NCBI GenBank assembly: GCA_964486845.1
Contig: CAZAQY010000013.1
Coordinates: 1-64,000 of the forward strand
DNA from: Anammoximicrobium sp964486845
GTDB lineage: Bacteria > Planctomycetota > Planctomycetia > Pirellulales > Pirellulaceae
Direction: 5' to 3'
Length of the DNA: 64,000 nucleotides
Positions 46,221 to 54,608 of this stretch are shown piece after piece. Position 1 is the first letter of the stretch; every line of letters starts with the position of its first letter. The translations under genes were made by a program, and so were the position numbers. Under the pieces are notes generated by a model. It was not told the DNA's origin. It made no database searches and was given only the letters and a program-made list of their open reading frames with translations.

Positions 46221-46260
46221 CGCATGTCTCCCGTGGTTGGTGGTTCGTGTTTCGTACCTG

Positions 46261-46298
46261 ACATAAATGAGCCATGCGGGCGGAAGAACATCAAGCGG
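46261..46298 (-). promoter_or_regulatory. Promoter-like CCGCTTGA-N-GGCTCA motif, copy P2
   Basis: On the minus strand CCGCTTGATG, 15 bp, then GGCTCATTTATG. It lies 40-78 bp before the start at 46220. Same elements and same spacing occur at 49981-50022 (P3) and, inside a coding region, at 22174-22210 (P1). Confidence 0.5.
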
Positions 46299-46448
46299 AA
46301 CCGGGGAAAAAGCTGCTCGAATTCCGTATGTTTCCGGATGCCGCCTGGTCGCCACGTTTTGCGTGTGTCGCGTCCGGCGAGCGATTGGGATCGGTGGCCT
46401 ACTGGCGGCACGCCGCCCCGCGTCGCGCCCCGTGGGCGAGGCGTCGGG

Positions 46449-47135
46449 CTACCTCGCCACCATCTGGCTGATCGGCCCTGCGGCCAGTTGCAGGTCACGT
46501 CCGTCGAAGGTCAGCACCCCGGCGTAGCGGTCGGGCAGAGACTTGACGCTGCCCGGCAGGTCATCGGGCAGGCTGCCGAAATAGAAACCACGATTGGCCT
46601 CGCCGAAGTGCAGCGGCCTCGTGTCCCGCACGATAAGCAGCCGAGCTGGGTTTCGCCAGACGCCGAGCACCGCCAGGTTGCCGTTGGCCGCCGAGGCGGT
46701 CAGCGCGGCCCGGCGTACCAGGCGGCCGGAGAAGCGGGCCATCAAGAGGCCGAGCACCTCGCTGTCGCATTCGGTCTGCGGACGCAGGCGGTACTGCCGG
46801 GCGAGGCTGGCGTGGTTGAAGACCACCCCGTTGTGGACCAGCCACCCGCGTCCGGCCGGGTGCGGATGGTTGTTGCGGTTATCTTCGGGGCGTCCATGGG
46901 TCGCCCAGCGGCAGTGGCCGACCACCACGGTCGCGTGGCGGCACCGCTCCAGGTCGTCGAGGTCGGCCGTGGCCGGCCCTGGCCGTTTGAACGTCTCGAT
47001 GGTCCCGTCCGCGTCGATCCAAGCCAGCCCGAACGCGTGGTCACCCCGGCGCTGGGTGACCGTCGCGATACGGCGTAGCAGAGACAGGTCCGGCCCGCGT
47101 CCGTCCTTCGTCATGAACCCAAAGATTCCGCACAT
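46449..47135 (-). CDS. Class II glutamine amidotransferase
   Basis: 228 residues. It begins MCGIFGF, so Cys2 becomes the N-terminal nucleophile. HCRWATHGRPEDNRNNHPHP and GWLVHNGVVFNHASL match the Ntn glutaminase fold of PurF/GlmS/AsnB, without any synthase domain. It should release ammonia from glutamine for a partner. The amidoligase gene 85 bp upstream is the obvious partner. CGGAG ribosome site. It is rare for a phage structural or replication role; this pair is more likely a modification pathway. Confidence 0.9.
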   Translation of the reverse strand: MCGIFGFMTKDGRGPDLSLLRRIATVTQRRGDHAFGLAWIDADGTIETFKRPGPATADLDDLERCRHATVVVGHCRWATHGRPEDNRNNHPHPAGRGWLVHNGVVFNHASLARQYRLRPQTECDSEVLGLLMARFSGRLVRRAALTASAANGNLAVLGVWRNPARLLIVRDTRPLHFGEANRGFYFGSLPDDLPGSVKSLPDRYAGVLTFDGRDLQLAAGPISQMVAR

Positions 47136-47181
47136 GGTTGTTACTCCGATCTTGGTAGTGGTGGTGATTGCATCCGTCGTC

Positions 47182-47204
47182 GCCCGGGGCGGTTGGCCCC
47201 GGGC
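47182..47204. other. Perfect GC hairpin between amidoligase and amidotransferase genes
   Basis: GCCCGGGGC / GCCCCGGGC with a 5-nt loop, 17 bp after the amidoligase stop on the minus strand. No T-run, so it may be an attenuator or an mRNA-stabilising hairpin. Confidence 0.5.
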
Positions 47205-47220
47205 GGGCTCGTGTGGCGGT

Positions 47221-48069
47221 CTACGCCATCGCGTCGTACTTCTTGGCCAGGCGGCGGAACTCGGCCTTGACCTCGTCCTGGGGAATCAGGTCCGAAATCC
47301 ATCCGTACTGGCGGCCTTGGATTCGGGCGTAGCCGGCGCCCCAGGCCAGGTATCCGATCAGGCGTTCGGTTTCGCTTTGGCCGGGGCCGGCCTTCTTCCA
47401 GCCCCCGCTGGCCGGGGCCGGCGTCCATTTCGGCAGGCGCTTTCCGACCAAGGCCCGTTCGACCAGGCCCAGGCAGACCTGGACCCATCCGATGATCTTG
47501 GTCGCGTTGAGGGAGCCGGAGAAAACCCGGAACTCGACGGTGTCTTTCGTTCCGTTGGCGAGGTTGGTCAGGTTGAGGGCGTGGTAGCGGTTGCGGTCCA
47601 GGTGGGCCTTGGCGTCTTTCCCGTTCCCGTACTTCCGCACCCCGCCGCAGTACCGGCCGCGTTCCCGGTTCTTGGTTCCCGTGATCGCGTACAGGCCCGC
47701 TTCGCAGTAGCTGGCGATCGTGACCAGGCGGGCCAGGGCGGCGGCGTCCCATTCGCGTTTCCAACCGACGTGTACGTGGACCCCGGTCGAGGCGTTGACC
47801 CGGTGGCCTTTGGCTTCGAGCGTTCGAACCACCTCGGCGACCTGGGCCAGGCCTTCGGCGCCCCGCAGGACCGGGCTTACGATCTCGCATTTGTGGCCCC
47901 CGTTGCTGTTGTCGATCGAGCCATCGGCCTCGGCCTTCCAGCCCGCGGGGAGGTACGGGACCTGAATCCCGCGGCGGTACGGGCCAATCCGCAATCCGTC
48001 GTTCTGGACCGCGCTGTCGGGGGCGGTGGTTTCGATCTCAATCCCGAAGGTCATCTCGTTGGCGTTCAT
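47221..48069 (-). CDS. Amidoligase (COOH-NH2 ligase family)
   Basis: 282 residues from ATG 48069 (AAAGGAC). It opens with MTFGIEIETT and has NGGHKCEIVSPVL and HVHVGWKREW, the glutamate and histidine metal/ATP sites of the amidoligase family, related to glutamate-cysteine ligase. Such enzymes join a carboxyl to an amine with ATP. Family members are known to pair with class II amidotransferases, as here, where ammonia would be the amine source. The target could be a peptide, cell-wall or phage protein; it cannot be told from sequence. Confidence 0.85.
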   Translation of the reverse strand: MNANEMTFGIEIETTAPDSAVQNDGLRIGPYRRGIQVPYLPAGWKAEADGSIDNSNGGHKCEIVSPVLRGAEGLAQVAEVVRTLEAKGHRVNASTGVHVHVGWKREWDAAALARLVTIASYCEAGLYAITGTKNRERGRYCGGVRKYGNGKDAKAHLDRNRYHALNLTNLANGTKDTVEFRVFSGSLNATKIIGWVQVCLGLVERALVGKRLPKWTPAPASGGWKKAGPGQSETERLIGYLAWGAGYARIQGRQYGWISDLIPQDEVKAEFRRLAKKYDAMA

Positions 48070-48417
48070 GGTTCGTGTCCTTTGTTGGGTGGTTATCAAT
48101 CCCCTCGTAACAGTGGACACATTCGCTCGTTTCCAGAACTTAATCAAGCGAATTCCAGACGCCCGAAGTGCAAACACGGGCTAGAGTTGGGGCTCGAAAT
48201 GACTTTCCACAGCCGGCCTGGCTGTGGACTTCCGGGGATTTCCCGAAACCCACCTAGCAAGGTGGGCGAAACGGGCGGGACATGCGTTGCGGAAAGCCGG
48301 GGCGGGACGCTCGCCGACCTCGGGAATCGCGGGGATGACACGGCCGGAGAGGCCGGCCGGAAGAAGAAAACGCCCCGTGGTCGGGGCGTAGCCGCGTCAT
48401 GGCTTGGGGCGGCGAGG
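48070..48417. other. 348-bp gap with hairpins upstream of the amidoligase gene
   Basis: No gene. Contains a partial copy of the CGCTTGA promoter-like motif (about 48105-48155), a perfect 9-bp-arm hairpin TCCACAGCC / GGCTGTGGA (48206-48228), a hairpin CCCACCT / AGGTGGG (48249-48266), and the terminator at 48363-48388. Confidence 0.55.
48363..48388 (-). terminator. Rho-independent terminator
   Basis: CGCCCCG / CGGGGCG with a 4-nt loop; on the minus strand followed by TTTTCTTCTT, 30 bp after the gene ending at 48418. It separates the upstream small genes from the amidoligase unit. Confidence 0.75.
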
Positions 48418-48633
48418 TCAGGCCCGCGGCCGGACCTCGAAATCACAGACCCACAACTGACCATCCGCGTTGCGGTGGTCGTCGGCGTGGTCGCCCGCGA
48501 CGTCGTCGAGCTGGTACAGCCAGCCGTCGTCGTACTCGGCGGCGATGATCGTTGCCCGGCCAACCGCCAGGCCCTGGCCGATATCGAACTCGACCAGCGT
48601 GCCCGGCGGCAATGGGGACTTCATTTCGGTCAT
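48418..48633 (-). CDS. Small beta-barrel-like phage protein
   Basis: 71 residues, GGGAG site. LPPGTLVEFDIGQGLAVGRA, AEYDDGWLYQLDDVAG and QLWVCDFEVRP look like a small SH3-type barrel with an acidic surface. Function unknown. Confidence 0.6.
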   Translation of the reverse strand: MTEMKSPLPPGTLVEFDIGQGLAVGRATIIAAEYDDGWLYQLDDVAGDHADDHRNADGQLWVCDFEVRPRA

Positions 48634-48651
48634 GGCGTGCGACTCCCGTGG

Positions 48652-49215
48652 TCAGGCGTTCTGGATGGCGAACTTCCCGCGTTCGGTCTTGCGGAACCGG
48701 GCGTCGGCGCCCTTCACCGAGATCTCGCGAATGATGGCGCTGTACAGGGTGGCGTGGGGCGTTTTGCCGCCGGGACTGGTCCAGTAGCCCTTGGTCGTGA
48801 TCGCCTCGATCATCTGCTTGGCGTTCAGGGGTTCGCCGGCCTCGGTCAGCACGCGGGCGGCTGCGTCGATGCAGCTCATCTTCTTCCCGTTGCCCTCGGC
48901 CGGGGTGGCGTCGGCCTGCTTGGCCTTGCGGCCCTTCTTCGCCTTCGGCGGCGTCGCAGACGTCACCTGGGCCTCCTGCACCGGGGCTGCCGGGGTCGTG
49001 GCCTCCGGTTCGTCCGGCGTGGCCAGTTGCCCGGTCGGCCCGCTGATCTTCTCCCGCAGACGCTGGACCGTCTTGATGCGGACCTTCTTGTTGGTCGCCA
49101 AGTTCGTGGCATCCCAACCGCCGCTACGGTTCTCGGCGTCGATCCGGACGTGGACCACGCGGTCGTTCACCTTGGCGCTGTAGACGCCACCGATCTGCAC
49201 TTCGTTCTTCTTCAT
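48652..49215 (-). CDS. HARE-HTH domain protein
   Basis: 187 residues from ATG 49215. Residues 1-60 form a beta-rich domain (VNDRVVHVRIDAENRSGGWD), then a Lys/Pro/Ala-rich linker, then a HARE-HTH winged helix (MSCIDAAARVLTEAGEPLNA, ATLYSAIIREISVKGADARF). HARE-HTH domains link to DNA modification, transcription and restriction. It may connect chromatin-like or modified DNA to regulation; this is inference from the family. Confidence 0.8.
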   Translation of the reverse strand: MKKNEVQIGGVYSAKVNDRVVHVRIDAENRSGGWDATNLATNKKVRIKTVQRLREKISGPTGQLATPDEPEATTPAAPVQEAQVTSATPPKAKKGRKAKQADATPAEGNGKKMSCIDAAARVLTEAGEPLNAKQMIEAITTKGYWTSPGGKTPHATLYSAIIREISVKGADARFRKTERGKFAIQNA

Positions 49216-49257
49216 CGCATTGCTCCTCGAAAAGGAAACAGGGGAAACAAACACAAG

Positions 49258-49671
49258 TCACTTCGCGCTGGCCCGGCCCGCGTCGTAGGCCGCCCGCAGG
49301 GCGTCTCTGATCTGCCAAACGGCCAGGTCGTGAAAATCCAAAGAGTCGCTCTTGCGGGTTGCCAGCGTTTCCAGCCGCAGGTGTTCGCGGGCGATTTGGT
49401 CCAGTCGGGCGTCCACGTCGGCGGGGGCCTCGATCAGGCCGGCCAGCGCGTTACGGGCGTTCGTCGCGTTCAGATTGACCCCGAGGCGGTTGGCCCGCTC
49501 GAGGACGGCCGGGCTGGGCGTGGCCCGTTTGCGTCCGGTTTTCGTGATCGCCCGCGACCATCCGCAGGCCTCGCACCACTGGTACTTGATCCCAGGCATC
49601 CCGCCGATCTCGCGGCCGTCGCGTTCCAAGAGGTTTCGGTTGTTGCATCCCTGGCATCTGGTGGCTCGCAT
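49258..49671 (-). CDS. Zinc-ribbon protein with DUF6900-like tail
   Basis: 137 residues, GAGGAG site. An N-terminal zinc ribbon (CQGCNN ... CEACGWS) is joined to a helical domain whose end, SDSLDFHDLAVWQIRDALRA, matches DUF6900-type phage proteins. No function known. Confidence 0.65.
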   Translation of the reverse strand: MRATRCQGCNNRNLLERDGREIGGMPGIKYQWCEACGWSRAITKTGRKRATPSPAVLERANRLGVNLNATNARNALAGLIEAPADVDARLDQIAREHLRLETLATRKSDSLDFHDLAVWQIRDALRAAYDAGRASAK

Positions 49672-49701
49672 GGTCGTGCTCCTCGTTGCGAAAAGTGGTG
49701 G

Positions 49702-49947
49702 TTACCAAACCCGGCCGTCGAAGCTCGTCGTCCCGTTGTTGAAGGCTTCGAGCAGGCGGTTGGCCTCGTCGTAGGTCAGCCCGTCGATCATTCCGGCCGT
49801 ATTGTGGAAGTTGAACCCGTTGGTGATCTCGTAGATCGTGACCGGGTAGGTTTTCCGTCCGCGTTGGGCGAAGGGGCGTCCGGCCATGTAGCGCTGTCCG
49901 CGGGTCAGGGTGATCTTGCGTCCGGCGATCGTTTTCGTGGTCTTCAT
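49702..49947 (-). CDS. Small phage protein
   Basis: 81 residues, ATG 49947 with GGAG. KTIAGRKITLTRGQRYMAGR then YEITNGFNFHNTAGMIDGL; the fold is unclear. First gene of the leftward small-gene block; promoter-like copy P3 lies just upstream. Confidence 0.6.
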   Translation of the reverse strand: MKTTKTIAGRKITLTRGQRYMAGRPFAQRGRKTYPVTIYEITNGFNFHNTAGMIDGLTYDEANRLLEAFNNGTTSFDGRVW

Positions 49948-49980
49948 CGTCGTGCTCCGTTGGGTTCGATGTTCGTTTGT

Positions 49981-50022
49981 ACATTTACACATGAGCCATG
50001 TTTTCCGCCGCAGCTCAAGCGG
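49981..50022 (-). promoter_or_regulatory. Promoter-like CCGCTTGA-N-GGCTCA motif, copy P3
   Basis: On the minus strand CCGCTTGAGC, 15 bp, GGCTCATGTGTAAATG, 35-75 bp before the start at 49947. GAATTC-containing bases upstream of it are also shared with P2. Confidence 0.5.
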
Positions 50023-50077
50023 AATTCGAGCGGATTCCGCTGGAATTCTGCAGCTTTTCTCCGGGAGGTGGTGAATC

Positions 50078-50302
50078 ATGCCGGAACCTAACGCGGAAGG
50101 ACGGCAAGGTCCCCAGTTAAGCCCCCACGCCTTACGGCTGGCGGACCTAGCCCGAATCTTGTCGGCCCTCGGGACACGTCCGGTCACGGTCGACATGTTG
50201 CAGGCGGACATCGAGGCCGGCGCCCCGACCAACGCCGACGGAACGATGAACCTTGTGAACTACGCCGCGTGGCTAGTGGGAGCGATGGGCAATGGCGGTT
50301 GA
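50078..50302 (+). CDS. Small protein preceding the terminase
   Basis: 74 residues, GGGAGG site, overlapping the terminase start by 11 bp. Residues 18-70 (LADLARILSALGTRPVTVDM, then LVNYAAWLVGA) align with the first 70 residues of the large terminase. It may be the DNA-recognising small terminase part, or a truncated relative of it. Confidence 0.6.
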   Translation: MPEPNAEGRQGPQLSPHALRLADLARILSALGTRPVTVDMLQADIEAGAPTNADGTMNLVNYAAWLVGAMGNGG

Positions 50303-52556
50303 TCCGCGTAAGCTACGTCCGAGCGAGCTCTGCCGCCTGTTGAATTCGACCCCACGGGGCGAGGTCATCAGCGAACGGCAACTCTACCGCCACCGCCAGC
50401 GGGCCGGATTCCGCATCGGCGATGGCAAGCACGTGGACCTGTTCCGCTACGTGGCTTGGCTGGTCCAAGTGCGGCACGAGCCGCGACCGGAGCCGCCCGA
50501 AGATCCCTACGCTACCGTGAAGGAACGGGCTCGGGCTCGCAGCGCGGCCCTGTCGCTGGCGGGCCGGGACATCGGCGAGTTGCCGGCCGTGGTCAACCTG
50601 GAGCGGAAGGCGGAGGCGGCCGGCAATTTCCGGTTCTTCTGCGAGTCCTATTTCCCGCTCACGTTCCACCTGGCCTGGTCGCCCGACCACATCAAGGTGA
50701 TCAGCAAGATCGAGCAGGCCGTGCTGCAGGGAGGCCTGTTCGCGATGGCTATGCCCAGGGGAAGTGGTAAGTCGGTCCTCGCGGAAAGCGCCTGCATCTG
50801 GTCCGTGCTGTACGGGCACCGGGACTTCGTCTGCCTGATCGGCTCGGATGAAGGTCATGCGATGGACATGCTCGAGTCGATCAAAACCGAGTTGGACGGC
50901 AACGACCTGCTCGTCGAAGACTTCCCGGAGGTGGTCTATCCGATCCAGTGCCTGGACGGGATCGCCAACCGGTGCAGCGGCCAACTCTACCAGGGCGAGC
51001 GGACGCACATCGGCTGGACGGCCAAGGAGATCGTGCTGCCGACCATGCCCGGCAGTCCGGCCAGCGGCGCGATCATCAAGGTGGCCGGCATCACCGGGCG
51101 GATCCGGGGGATGAAGTACAAGCGGGCCGACGGCCGAACGGTCCGTCCCTCGCTCGTCGTCTTGGACGATCCGCAGACGGACGAGTCGTCCCGATCGCTG
51201 TCGCAGTGCGCCACGCGGGAGAGCATCCTTGCCGGCGCCGTCCTGGGCCTGGCGGGCCCAGGCCGGAAGATCGCCGGCGTCATGCCCTGCACCGTGATCC
51301 GACCCGGCGATATGGCGGACAACATCCTCGATCGCGACCAGCATCCCGAGTGGAACGGGGAACGCACGAAGATGGTGTACTCGTTCCCCGCGAACGAAAA
51401 GCTCTGGGCGAAGTACGCCGAGATCCGAGCCGACGGCCTGCGGCGGGGCGCGGGGATCGCAGAGGCGACGGACTTCTATCGCCAGCACCAGGATGATATG
51501 GACGACGGCGCCGTGATTGCCTGGCCGCAACGCTACAACCACGACGAAGCCTCGGCCGTACAGCATGCCATGAACCTGAAGCTGCAGGACGAGGCGGCAT
51601 TCTTCGCGGAATACCAGAACGAGCCCCTGGCGAAAGATGCGTCGACCGACGATGACCTCAAGGCCGAGCAGATCGCCGCCAAGGGCAACGGCCTCGAGCG
51701 CGGCGAGATCCCGATTTCCGCTAACCACTTGACACTGTTTATCGACGTTCAGCAGAACGTGCTCTTCTTCGTGATGGCCGCCTGGGAAGAAGACTTCACC
51801 GGGTACGTGATCGATTACGGCACGTATCCCGATCAGCAACGGCAGTATTTCAGCCTTCGCGATGCCCAGCGCACGCTGGCCCAGGTCACCAGGACGGCCG
51901 GGCTGGAAGGCTCGATCTACGCCGGCCTGGAGAACCTGACCAACCTGTACCTGTCCCGCGCGTTCCGTCGCGACGACGGCGCGGAATTGAAGATCGACCG
52001 CTGCCTGGTCGACGCCAACTGGGGCACGTCGACCGACGTGGTCTACCAGTTCTGCCGCCAGTCGCCGCACGCCGCGCTTCTGATGCCCAGCCACGGCCGC
52101 TACGTCGGCGCTTCGAGCAATCCGTTTTCGGAGTACAAGCGAAAGCTGGGCGACCGCCTGGGGCACAACTGGCGGATGCCCAACGTGCGCGGGAAGCGGG
52201 CAGTCCGCTACGTCCTGTTCGATTCCAACTACTGGAAATCCTTCGTGTACGCCCGCCTGGCGACCGCGATGGGCGACGCCGGTTGCCTGTCCCTGTTTGG
52301 ACGGGATGAACACCAGCATCGTCTGTTCGCCGAGCATTTGACGGCCGAGTACCGGATCCGAACCGAAGGCCGGGGCCGCACGGTGGACGAATGGAAGCTG
52401 CGTCCCGAGCGGAGCGACAACCATTGGTTCGACGGCATCGTGGGCTGTGCCGTGGCCGCTTCGATCCAGGGCTCGACTTTGCTGGGAACCGACGTCCGGA
52501 CGTCCAAGCCTAGACGCCGCCTAAAACTCTCCGACCTACAACGGGGCAATCGCTGA
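50292..52556 (+). CDS. terL: Phage terminase large subunit
   Basis: 754 residues. Residues 1-75 look like a DNA-binding domain (LRPSELCRLLNS, LFRYVAWLVQ). Residues 100-400 are the packaging ATPase: Walker A MPRGSGKSVLAESA near 155 and Walker B SLVVLDDPQTDESS near 290. The nuclease half follows (LTLFIDVQQNVLFFVM, NHWFDGIVGCAVAA). It cuts concatemeric DNA and drives it into the prohead. It ends one base into the next gene (TGATG overlap). Long for the family because of the N-terminal addition. Confidence 0.9.
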   Translation: MAVDPRKLRPSELCRLLNSTPRGEVISERQLYRHRQRAGFRIGDGKHVDLFRYVAWLVQVRHEPRPEPPEDPYATVKERARARSAALSLAGRDIGELPAVVNLERKAEAAGNFRFFCESYFPLTFHLAWSPDHIKVISKIEQAVLQGGLFAMAMPRGSGKSVLAESACIWSVLYGHRDFVCLIGSDEGHAMDMLESIKTELDGNDLLVEDFPEVVYPIQCLDGIANRCSGQLYQGERTHIGWTAKEIVLPTMPGSPASGAIIKVAGITGRIRGMKYKRADGRTVRPSLVVLDDPQTDESSRSLSQCATRESILAGAVLGLAGPGRKIAGVMPCTVIRPGDMADNILDRDQHPEWNGERTKMVYSFPANEKLWAKYAEIRADGLRRGAGIAEATDFYRQHQDDMDDGAVIAWPQRYNHDEASAVQHAMNLKLQDEAAFFAEYQNEPLAKDASTDDDLKAEQIAAKGNGLERGEIPISANHLTLFIDVQQNVLFFVMAAWEEDFTGYVIDYGTYPDQQRQYFSLRDAQRTLAQVTRTAGLEGSIYAGLENLTNLYLSRAFRRDDGAELKIDRCLVDANWGTSTDVVYQFCRQSPHAALLMPSHGRYVGASSNPFSEYKRKLGDRLGHNWRMPNVRGKRAVRYVLFDSNYWKSFVYARLATAMGDAGCLSLFGRDEHQHRLFAEHLTAEYRIRTEGRGRTVDEWKLRPERSDNHWFDGIVGCAVAASIQGSTLLGTDVRTSKPRRRLKLSDLQRGNR

Positions 52557-52771
52557 TGAATGGACCGTCCGGGACAATATCCAGCACGACTCGTGCTTCC
52601 GGCCTAGAGTGCCGCAAGTGCGGCTGCCGCCATTTTCGGGTTCTCTACACGCGTTCCCGACCGGGGAAACTCGTACGCCGCCGTGAATGCCGCCACTGCG
52701 GCACACGGATCACGACATGGGAACAGGTGATCGGCACGGCTGCCGCGCCATCGGTCAGCCCGTTTCATTGA
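52556..52771 (+). CDS. Zinc-ribbon protein (NrdR-like N-domain)
   Basis: 71 residues. CRKCGC ... RRECRHCGTRITTWE is a four-cysteine ribbon much like the N-terminus of NrdR, without its ATP-cone. It overlaps the terminase stop by one base. It may bind nucleic acid; role unknown. Confidence 0.65.
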   Translation: MNGPSGTISSTTRASGLECRKCGCRHFRVLYTRSRPGKLVRRRECRHCGTRITTWEQVIGTAAAPSVSPFH

Positions 52772-52867
52772 GGCGTCCAGACGTGGGGCGCGGCTCGCTA
52801 CGGCGGGCAGGTTCTAGATGCGTAACGATCTGCCGCATGTTTCCACAAAGCCGAGCAGATTCATCGC

Positions 52868-52889
52868 GATGCGGAGTATTAGTACTAGT
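52868..52889 (+). promoter_or_regulatory. GCGGAGTATTAGT motif, copy C
   Basis: GATGCGGAGTATTAGTACTA, about 75 bp before the GTG start at 52946. In the sense frame it reads MRSIST and stops after 11 codons. Contains AGTACT and ACTAGT palindromes. Confidence 0.6.
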
Positions 52890-52945
52890 AGACGCCGCGT
52901 GTGAGCGGCATTTGCACTTCGACATCGCTGTCCTGGATTCCGCCG

Positions 52946-53143
52946 GTGGCTGACACACTCGAAGACAAGATTCGCGAAAACGCTTCTGGTCCGGCCAAGG
53001 CATCGGGGGACGCGGGTTCCGTGGAGCAACACAAGCTCAGCGAACAGATCGAGGCAGATCGTTTCCTGGCCTCCAAGCAGGCGGCCAAGACGAAGAACCG
53101 CGGGCTGCGGTTCAACAAGCTCGTCCCGCCCGGAGCCGACTGA
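52946..53143 (+). CDS. Small conserved protein before the portal gene
   Basis: 65 residues from a GTG at 52946 (weak site). EDKIRENASGPAKASGDAGS and HKLSEQIEADRFLASKQAAK, ending RFNKLVPPG, fit a small helical protein found just upstream of lambda-type portals in related phages. A head-joining role is inferred from position. Confidence 0.65.
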   Translation: MADTLEDKIRENASGPAKASGDAGSVEQHKLSEQIEADRFLASKQAAKTKNRGLRFNKLVPPGAD

Positions 53144-53144
53144 C

Positions 53145-54608
53145 GTGTGGAACTGGTTTCGTAGACTCTTGGGTAAGGCCGGAAGTGACGGCGCGCGTTT
53201 GCGTCCGATCCGGCTGTTGCGGGCGCGATACGACGCAGCTGCGACGACGGAGGATAACCGCCGACACTGGGCGAATGCCGATGGGCTGAGTGCCAACGCG
53301 GCCAACAGCCCGGAAGTGCGGCGGGTCCTCCGGAATCGCGCCCGCTACGAAGTCGCCAACAACAGCTACGCGCGCGGCATCGTATCGACGCTGGCGAACG
53401 ACGTGATCGGCACGGGGCCGCGACTGCAAATGCTAACGCCGGACGCGGGAACCAACCGGTTCGTGGAACGAGAATTCGTCCGTTGGTCCCAGGCCGTGAG
53501 ATTGGCCGAGAAACTGCGCACCATGCGAGTGGCAAGGGCGGAAGATGGCGAGGCGTTCGGCATCCTCACGAACAACGAGCGTCTGGCCACGCCGGTGACC
53601 TTAGATGTCAAGCTCGTCGAAGCGGATCAGGTCACGACGCCGAACCTGACGTTCGACCTGCCCAACGCCATTGACGGGATCGTGTTCGATGCGTTCGGCA
53701 ACCCGGCCGAGTACCATGTGCTGCGTTACCATCCGGGCGACGCCCGCGCGCTGGTGGACGGGACGATTGACAGGCTGCCGGCCCGCGCCGTGCTCCACTA
53801 TTTCCGCTGCGATCGGCCGGGACAGAACCGGGGAATTCCGGACATTACGCCGGCCTTGCCGCTGTTCGCCCAATTGCGGCGGTTCACGCTGGCAGTGTTG
53901 GCCGCCGCCGAGACGGCGGCCGACTTCGCCGGCATCCTATACACCGACGCGCCGGCCAACGGGGAAGCCGAATCCGTCGAGCCGATGGACACGATCGAGC
54001 TCGAAAAACGAGCCCTGCTGACGATGCCCGGCGGCTGGAAAATGAGCCAGTTGCAGGCCGAGCAACCCGCGACCACCTATGCGGAGTTTAAGCGGGAAAT
54101 CCTCAATGAAATCGCCCGCTGCCTGGACATGCCGTACAACGTCGCCGCGTGCAATTCTTCGTCTTACAACTATGCGTCGGGCCGCCTCGATCACCAGGTC
54201 TATTACAAATCCATCCGGGTTGAGCAGGCCCACTTGGGGCTGACGGTGCTGGACCGAGTCTTTGCTGCATGGCTGGACGAGGCCGTGCTGATCGAAGGCT
54301 ACCTGCCCGACTCGCTCCGCACGCTGGACGCAGACCTATCACACCAGTGGATGTGGGATGGCAACGACCACGTCGATCCCCAGAAGGAAGCCAATGCCCA
54401 ATCCACGCGATTGACCAACCACACGACCACCTTGGCCCACGAGTACGCCCGCCAGGGCCGCGATTGGGAAGCCGAACTCCGGCAGCGGGCCAAAGAACTG
54501 GAACTGATGGCCGAGTTGGGTTTGATCGTCGTTGCTGTTGCCCCCTCTTCTGCACATGACACTGAGGTCGCTGATGAAATCCCCGAAGAATCCGCCGACG
54601 ACGCTTGA
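53145..54608 (+). CDS. Phage portal protein (lambda family)
   Basis: 487 residues, GTG start one base after the upstream stop. RYEVANNSYARGIVSTLANDVIGTGPRLQM, the DGEAFGIL core and GIPDITPALPLFAQLRRFT match the lambda gpB-like portal family. It forms the dodecameric ring at one prohead vertex through which DNA passes. The protease-capsid gene starts 35 bp before its stop. Confidence 0.95.
   Translation: MWNWFRRLLGKAGSDGARLRPIRLLRARYDAAATTEDNRRHWANADGLSANAANSPEVRRVLRNRARYEVANNSYARGIVSTLANDVIGTGPRLQMLTPDAGTNRFVEREFVRWSQAVRLAEKLRTMRVARAEDGEAFGILTNNERLATPVTLDVKLVEADQVTTPNLTFDLPNAIDGIVFDAFGNPAEYHVLRYHPGDARALVDGTIDRLPARAVLHYFRCDRPGQNRGIPDITPALPLFAQLRRFTLAVLAAAETAADFAGILYTDAPANGEAESVEPMDTIELEKRALLTMPGGWKMSQLQAEQPATTYAEFKREILNEIARCLDMPYNVAACNSSSYNYASGRLDHQVYYKSIRVEQAHLGLTVLDRVFAAWLDEAVLIEGYLPDSLRTLDADLSHQWMWDGNDHVDPQKEANAQSTRLTNHTTTLAHEYARQGRDWEAELRQRAKELELMAELGLIVVAVAPSSAHDTEVADEIPEESADDA

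Noticed and set aside
46594..50091. A 1,165-codon rightward open frame, and long antisense frames at 50313-52424, 54625-56646 and 39194-40822
   Set aside because: They are antisense shadows of well-supported genes in GC-rich DNA, with Arg/Pro/Gly-rich or Val/Gln-rich products and no family resemblance.
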